NCBI GenBank assembly: GCA_046582635.1 | Contig: JAYGEA010000027.1 | Location: forward strand, 1 to 9,551 | Direction of reading: 5' to 3' | Origin: GCA-2731375 sp046582635 | Lineage (GTDB): Bacteria > Pseudomonadota > Alphaproteobacteria > GCA-2731375 | DNA: 9,551 bases | In this document: in pieces, positions 7,065 to 9,551 of the stretch | Numbering within the stretch: position 1 is the stretch's first letter | Layout: every line of letters begins with the position of its first letter | The notes under the pieces: model-generated | The model's database searches: none | Told to the model about the DNA's origin: nothing | The model's input: the letters and a program-made list of their open reading frames with translations, nothing else | Position numbers and translations under genes: made by a program

Positions 7065-7702
7065 GCCCCGGCGTGCCCCTGGTCAGCACCTTGTCAAACC
7101 GGCACAAGGACAGCCGGGGCAATGTCGCCAAAGTGGCCAAGGCCGCCACCTGGCATACGGATCACACCAACCAAGCCTGCCCGCCGAAGTTCACCGCGCT
7201 CTACCCCGTCGCCCTGCCCGACCGGGGCGGCGGCACCTCGATCTGCAACATGGCGGCGGCCTATCAAGCCTTGCCGGACGAGCTGCGCCGGCGCGTCGAC
7301 GGCATGAAAACCACCAATACCCTGATCTCCAGTGCCCGCAGCGACAGTGCCAACCCCGATATTGTCAGCGACCAGATGGCGGCGGCGTCCGGCCCCACGT
7401 TCCAACCCGTGATCCAACCCCTGGTCCGCACCCATCCCGAGCGCGGCAGCAAGGCAATTTGGTTTCACCAAGGCAAGACCGAACGAATTCTCGGCATGGA
7501 ACCGGACGAGACCCAAGCTTTCCTGGCCGAACTGCTGGAGGCGGCCCTGCGTCCCGAATTTATCTACGTCCACGAATACAGCCTCGGCGACATGCTGATC
7601 GTCGACAACCGCTCCGCCATGCACAAGGCGGGCTTCGACTATGACCACGCCCAGCACCGCATGCTCTACCGCCTGCTGGTCAGGGGTGACCGGCCATATT
7701 AG

Positions 7703-7854
7703 AACTCGTCCAAAAATAAAATTTTGGCGCCCCATGATGCAAGGCCAACAGGAACAGCCGAATGCGGGCCAGGGTGTTGGATACCGACGGCAGGTGGCTT
7801 TCCGCCGCCGAAGCCGATAGCATCGGCATTGGAAACAGCGGATGGAGGTTGACG
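7703..7854. other. Intergenic stretch after the dioxygenase gene
   Basis: No supported gene. CCAAAA at 7710-7715 and TTTTGG at 7722-7727 form a weak AT-rich stem just after the dioxygenase stop, and GCCGAT/ATCGGC (7813-7818 with 7822-7827) a second short stem. Neither has the G-C stem plus T tract of a standard terminator. The promoter of the next ORF, if it is real, should lie here, but no clear boxes are visible. Confidence 0.4.
7844..7848 (+). promoter_or_regulatory. Strong ribosome binding site of the small ORF
   Basis: A perfect GGAGG lies 6 nt before the ATG at 7855. It selects this ATG over the in-frame ATG at 7762, which has no comparable site, and is the main reason to believe the small ORF is translated. 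Confidence 0.55.
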
Positions 7855-8010
7855 ATGTGCAATGTGATTTATCACGCCCTGCCGGAAATAGCCGCCGCCA
7901 GACAGCATCGCCAACAGGCGCTTGGGCGTATTCTCCAAAGTTTCAACTTATTGGCCCTGCTGCGCAATCTGCTGCGCCGCTGGCGCGATGTGACGGCCAT
8001 ACAGCATTGA
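7855..8010 (+). CDS. Small hypothetical protein, 51 residues
   Basis: Not recognised. It would encode MCNVIYHALPEIAAARQH onward to RRWRDVTAIQH. The protein is basic towards the C-terminus, with an amphipathic, probably helical stretch (about residues 22-45, FNLLALLRNLLRRWR near its end). The LLRRWR motif recalls the start of DUF1127 (YjiS-like) small proteins, but the arginine-rich continuation and the DIGL-type ending of that family are absent, so I do not assign it. Support is the consensus GGAGG site 6 nt upstream and placement in a 362-bp gap otherwise free of genes. A 9-bp direct repeat CTGCTGCGC encodes the LLR-LLR pair. The acyl-CoA-dehydrogenase-like gene begins 54 nt downstream on the same strand, so the two may be co-transcribed. 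The frame could also be chance. Confidence 0.4.
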   Translation: MCNVIYHALPEIAAARQHRQQALGRILQSFNLLALLRNLLRRWRDVTAIQH

Positions 8011-8064
8011 TCAGCGTTTGAAGTCTTGGCGCCTGTCCGAGCCTTTGATTAGGGAGTACATCGA

Positions 8065-9303
8065 ATGGACATGCAGCCAACGGCGCGGCAGCAAAAGCTG
8101 ATCGACAAGGCCCGGGAACTGGCCATGGATTGTTTCGAGCCGCGCGCCGCCGAACTTGATCGGACGGCGCAATTCCCCGTGGCCGATTATGATGATCTGC
8201 GCGAGGCCGGGTTTCTGGGCCTCTGCGTGCCGGAGGCCCATGGCGGCCTGGGCGCCGATCTGGAGACCTATTGCCTGGTCTCCGAACAACTGGCCATGGG
8301 CAATGCCTCGACCGCGCTGACCTACAATATGCATTGCCTGACCATGTTGATGATGGGCGAGATGGCCGATGCCCATGACATGGACGAGGCAAAACGCACC
8401 CGGCACGAGACCCTCCGCGCCCGCAATTTCGCCGAAGTGATCGAGGACGGCGTGTTTTACGGCCAGCCCCATAGCGAGCCGGTGGAAGACGGCGAGACGG
8501 ACCAGGTCTTCACCGTCGGCGGGCGGCGGTTCGGCACCACGGCGGACAAGGTTGCGGGCGGTTATCGCCTGAACGGGCGGAAGTTCTTTGTCTCGCTGTC
8601 GGATGCGGCGGACTATTTCGCCACGCCGGCGATCCTGAACGTGGACGGGGAGTTCATCTCGCGCACCCTGTATCTCAAGGTGCCGCGCAACGCCGACGGG
8701 CTGACGTTTTCCGGTGATTGGGACGCCATCGGAATGCGCGCCACGGTCAGCCGCAATATGGAGCTGCGCGATGTCTTCGTGCCCGACGATGGCGAAATCC
8801 TGCCCCCCGGCGTGTTCGGCGGGCTGTATCTGAATTCCGCCCACGGGCCGTTGCTGTTTTCCGCCACCTTCCTTGGCCTGATGCAGCGGGCCTATGCGTT
8901 TACGCTGGATTATCTGACCGGCGGCGTGCCGGGCGCGGCGGCCAAGGATGCGGTCGGGCCGGTCATGGGCAACGGCATCGCCGACATGCTGTTCAAGGTC
9001 GAGGCCGCGCGCGCCTTGTATCTGCGCTCCGTTTCCGAGGCCAAGCTGACCCCCACCCACGAAATCCGTCAACGGGCCCGGGCCGCCCACGTCATGGTCC
9101 AGCGCACGGTGGTCGAGGTGACCCAGGAGGCCGTCCGGGTCTGCGGCGGCCGGGCGCTGTTGAAGCAATTTCCCCTGGAGAGATTTCTGCGCGACGCCCA
9201 GGCTGCGTCCGTCATGCGCCCCTGGACCCGCGAGATCGCCACCGAAGCCGCCTGGGACAGCGCCTTGCAACAGGCCCGCGCGGACAATGGGGCGAAAGAT
9301 TAG
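8065..9303 (+). CDS. Acyl-CoA dehydrogenase-fold flavoprotein, DszC/monooxygenase-like
   Basis: Flavoprotein of 412 residues with the full acyl-CoA-dehydrogenase layout: N-terminal helical domain (about 5-130; LREAGFLGLCVPEAHGGLGA at 45-64), middle beta domain (about 131-245; NGRKFFVSLSDAADYFA, and WDAIGMRATVSRN at 219-231) and C-terminal helical domain (about 260-400; VRVCGGRALLKQFPLERFLRD). The glutamate that abstracts the substrate proton is not seen: the medium-chain position (YEGT in classic enzymes) reads MRPWT at 384-388, and the isovaleryl-type position before GLMQ reads glycine. That pattern, with WDAIGMRAT, suits the branch containing flavin monooxygenases such as DszC better than beta-oxidation dehydrogenases; the reaction is unknown. 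AGGGAG at 8051-8056 lies 8 nt before the ATG. Its stop overlaps that of the opposing glutathione S-transferase-like remnant. Confidence 0.88.
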   Translation: MDMQPTARQQKLIDKARELAMDCFEPRAAELDRTAQFPVADYDDLREAGFLGLCVPEAHGGLGADLETYCLVSEQLAMGNASTALTYNMHCLTMLMMGEMADAHDMDEAKRTRHETLRARNFAEVIEDGVFYGQPHSEPVEDGETDQVFTVGGRRFGTTADKVAGGYRLNGRKFFVSLSDAADYFATPAILNVDGEFISRTLYLKVPRNADGLTFSGDWDAIGMRATVSRNMELRDVFVPDDGEILPPGVFGGLYLNSAHGPLLFSATFLGLMQRAYAFTLDYLTGGVPGAAAKDAVGPVMGNGIADMLFKVEAARALYLRSVSEAKLTPTHEIRQRARAAHVMVQRTVVEVTQEAVRVCGGRALLKQFPLERFLRDAQAASVMRPWTREIATEAAWDSALQQARADNGAKD

Positions 9304-9416
9304 GCCGTGGCTTGTTGCAGATAGTCTTGCAGCCTGGACCCATAGTCCGCCAGCTCCGCCTGGATCGCCGGAAATGTTTCGATCCGGCGGCGATAGGCGA
9401 TTACCGCTGTCGGCAG
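9300..9416 (-). pseudogene. C-terminal remnant of a glutathione S-transferase-like protein
   Basis: Reading the minus strand from 9416 to the TAA at 9300-9302 gives about 38 codons, starting LPTAVIAYRRRIETFPA and ending QDYLQQATA. This looks like the last helices of a glutathione S-transferase, where a proline-led 'P-x-V-x-x-Y-x-x-R-x-x-x-x-P-A' pattern is common. Upstream of 9416 the similarity stops and the DNA becomes T/G-rich, so the gene seems cut by an insertion or rearrangement. The TAA overlaps the TAG of the convergent flavoprotein gene. The tail is short, so the family call is tentative. Confidence 0.5.
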
Positions 9417-9551
9417 ATTTTGTTGAAGAAGTCGGAGTTGGCACCGATCGGGCTGCGTTGGTTTTGGTTTGTTGATTTCGGGCAGTGCTCTTTGACCACC
9501 TTTGCCACCGCATTCGGCGGCTTTGGGTGGTTTTAAGTGGCTTTTGGCGTC
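9417..9551. mobile_element. Possible end of an insertion sequence, cut by the window edge
   Basis: From about 9417 (ATTTTGTTGAAGAAGTCGG) the sequence changes from GC-rich coding DNA to T/G-rich non-coding DNA with repeated GGTTTTGG/GGCTTTTGG-like words, exactly where the transferase-like frame loses meaning. A TGTTGAA(A/G)AAGTC-type terminus is reminiscent of several insertion-sequence ends, but I cannot name a family, and the other end and any transposase lie outside the window. Confidence 0.35.
9496..9534 (+). terminator. Possible rho-independent terminator
   Basis: CCACC (9496-9500) with GGTGG (9526-9530) and GCCACCG (9504-9510) with CGGCGGC (9515-9521, one mismatch) make a two-part stem with a TTT/TTTG internal loop and a CATT loop, followed by TTTT at 9531-9534. 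It could end transcription entering or leaving the putative insertion. The internal loop makes it imperfect. Confidence 0.35.

Larger units (their letters stand above)
6578..7702 (+). pseudogene. TauD/TfdA-type Fe(II)/2-oxoglutarate dioxygenase, split by a MITE
   Basis: This gene would encode an enzyme of about 286 residues, typical of TauD/TfdA dioxygenases that oxidise small sulfonates, acids or related substrates using 2-oxoglutarate and O2. The N-terminal part is bases 6578-6799 (MSMRISKIKSHIGARVTGID onward to EDQNRRYL). The remainder resumes at about 7065 with PGVPLVSTLSNRHKDSRG and ends RLLVRGDRPY at 7702. The iron motif HTD (His at 7154-7156, Asp at 7160-7162), the distal His in DNRSAMHKA (7622-7624) and the 2-oxoglutarate arginine of HRMLYRLL (near 7658-7672) all survive. 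A 263-bp element with inverted ends interrupts it, and translation from the native ATG stops at 6854-6856. An ATG at 6920 inside the element is in frame with the 3' part but would yield a protein lacking the first 74 residues. Removing element plus one TA copy leaves the halves one base out of frame, so a second small change is present. It lies 3 nt after the CinA gene. Confidence 0.88.

Noticed and set aside
6920..7702. An apparently intact 260-residue dioxygenase reading frame
   Set aside because: Its first 48 codons are the MITE hairpins and right end, with no protein similarity; it is the 3' part of the split gene.
8011..9513. Long minus-strand reading frame of 500 codons
   Set aside because: It is opposite the flavoprotein gene and in the wrong frame for the transferase-like tail; a GC-rich codon-bias shadow.
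1..9551. CRISPR arrays, tRNA or rRNA genes, toxin-antitoxin or phage-defence genes
   Set aside because: I looked for spaced repeats, tRNA-like cloverleaves and defence-type domains and saw none.

Overview
The window reads as chromosomal DNA of a GC-rich proteobacterium, most likely an alphaproteobacterium (inferred from codon use, the ferric-iron transporter type and gene style; no rRNA or other marker is present). There are six substantially complete genes, one gene cut by the left edge and carrying a frameshift, one gene split by a small mobile element, and one gene tail apparently cut by another insertion at the right edge.

Layout. Positions 2-3917 are a ferric-iron ABC importer: a periplasmic binding protein (start off-window, frameshifted in a G run at 592-597), a fused two-domain permease (1136-2845) and an ATPase (2850-3917). 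A hairpin at 1031-1063 lies between the binding protein and the permease. Just 23 nt after the ATPase comes a 136-residue bacteriohemerythrin (3941-4351), probably in the same transcript. Its standard diiron-ligand set is complete except for one histidine replaced by aspartate. A GC-rich inverted repeat at 4362-4392 separates it from a convergent metallo-beta-lactamase-fold hydrolase (4429-5256, minus strand).

That hydrolase is divergent from a CinA-family protein (5351-6574). The nucleotide-binding (MoCF) domain of the latter is intact, but its C-terminal PncC-like domain has lost the recognisable active-site motifs. Three nt downstream begins a TauD/TfdA-type Fe(II)/2-oxoglutarate dioxygenase (6578-7702), interrupted by a 263-bp non-coding element (6800-7062). 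The element has 34-bp terminal inverted repeats, a CTAG/TA target and two long internal hairpins, the architecture of an IS630/Tc1-type MITE. Next come a 51-codon ORF with a strong ribosome binding site (7855-8010) and an acyl-CoA-dehydrogenase-fold flavoprotein lacking glutamate at both usual catalytic positions (8065-9303). The tail of a minus-strand glutathione S-transferase-like gene (9300-9416) stops at a compositional break, after which T/G-rich non-coding DNA runs to the window end.

How it fits together. The left half is an iron acquisition/handling unit: binding protein, permease and ATPase import Fe3+, and the hemerythrin may buffer or sense iron or oxygen. The right half is a set of unrelated metabolic genes with signs of decay or mobile-element activity. 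I see no clearly new multi-gene system. The best leads are the structured MITE, the hemerythrin with an altered iron ligand in an iron-uptake operon, and the degenerate CinA domain. Two of the broken genes involve a one-base discrepancy in or beside a homopolymer, so sequencing or assembly error must be excluded before calling them pseudogenes.
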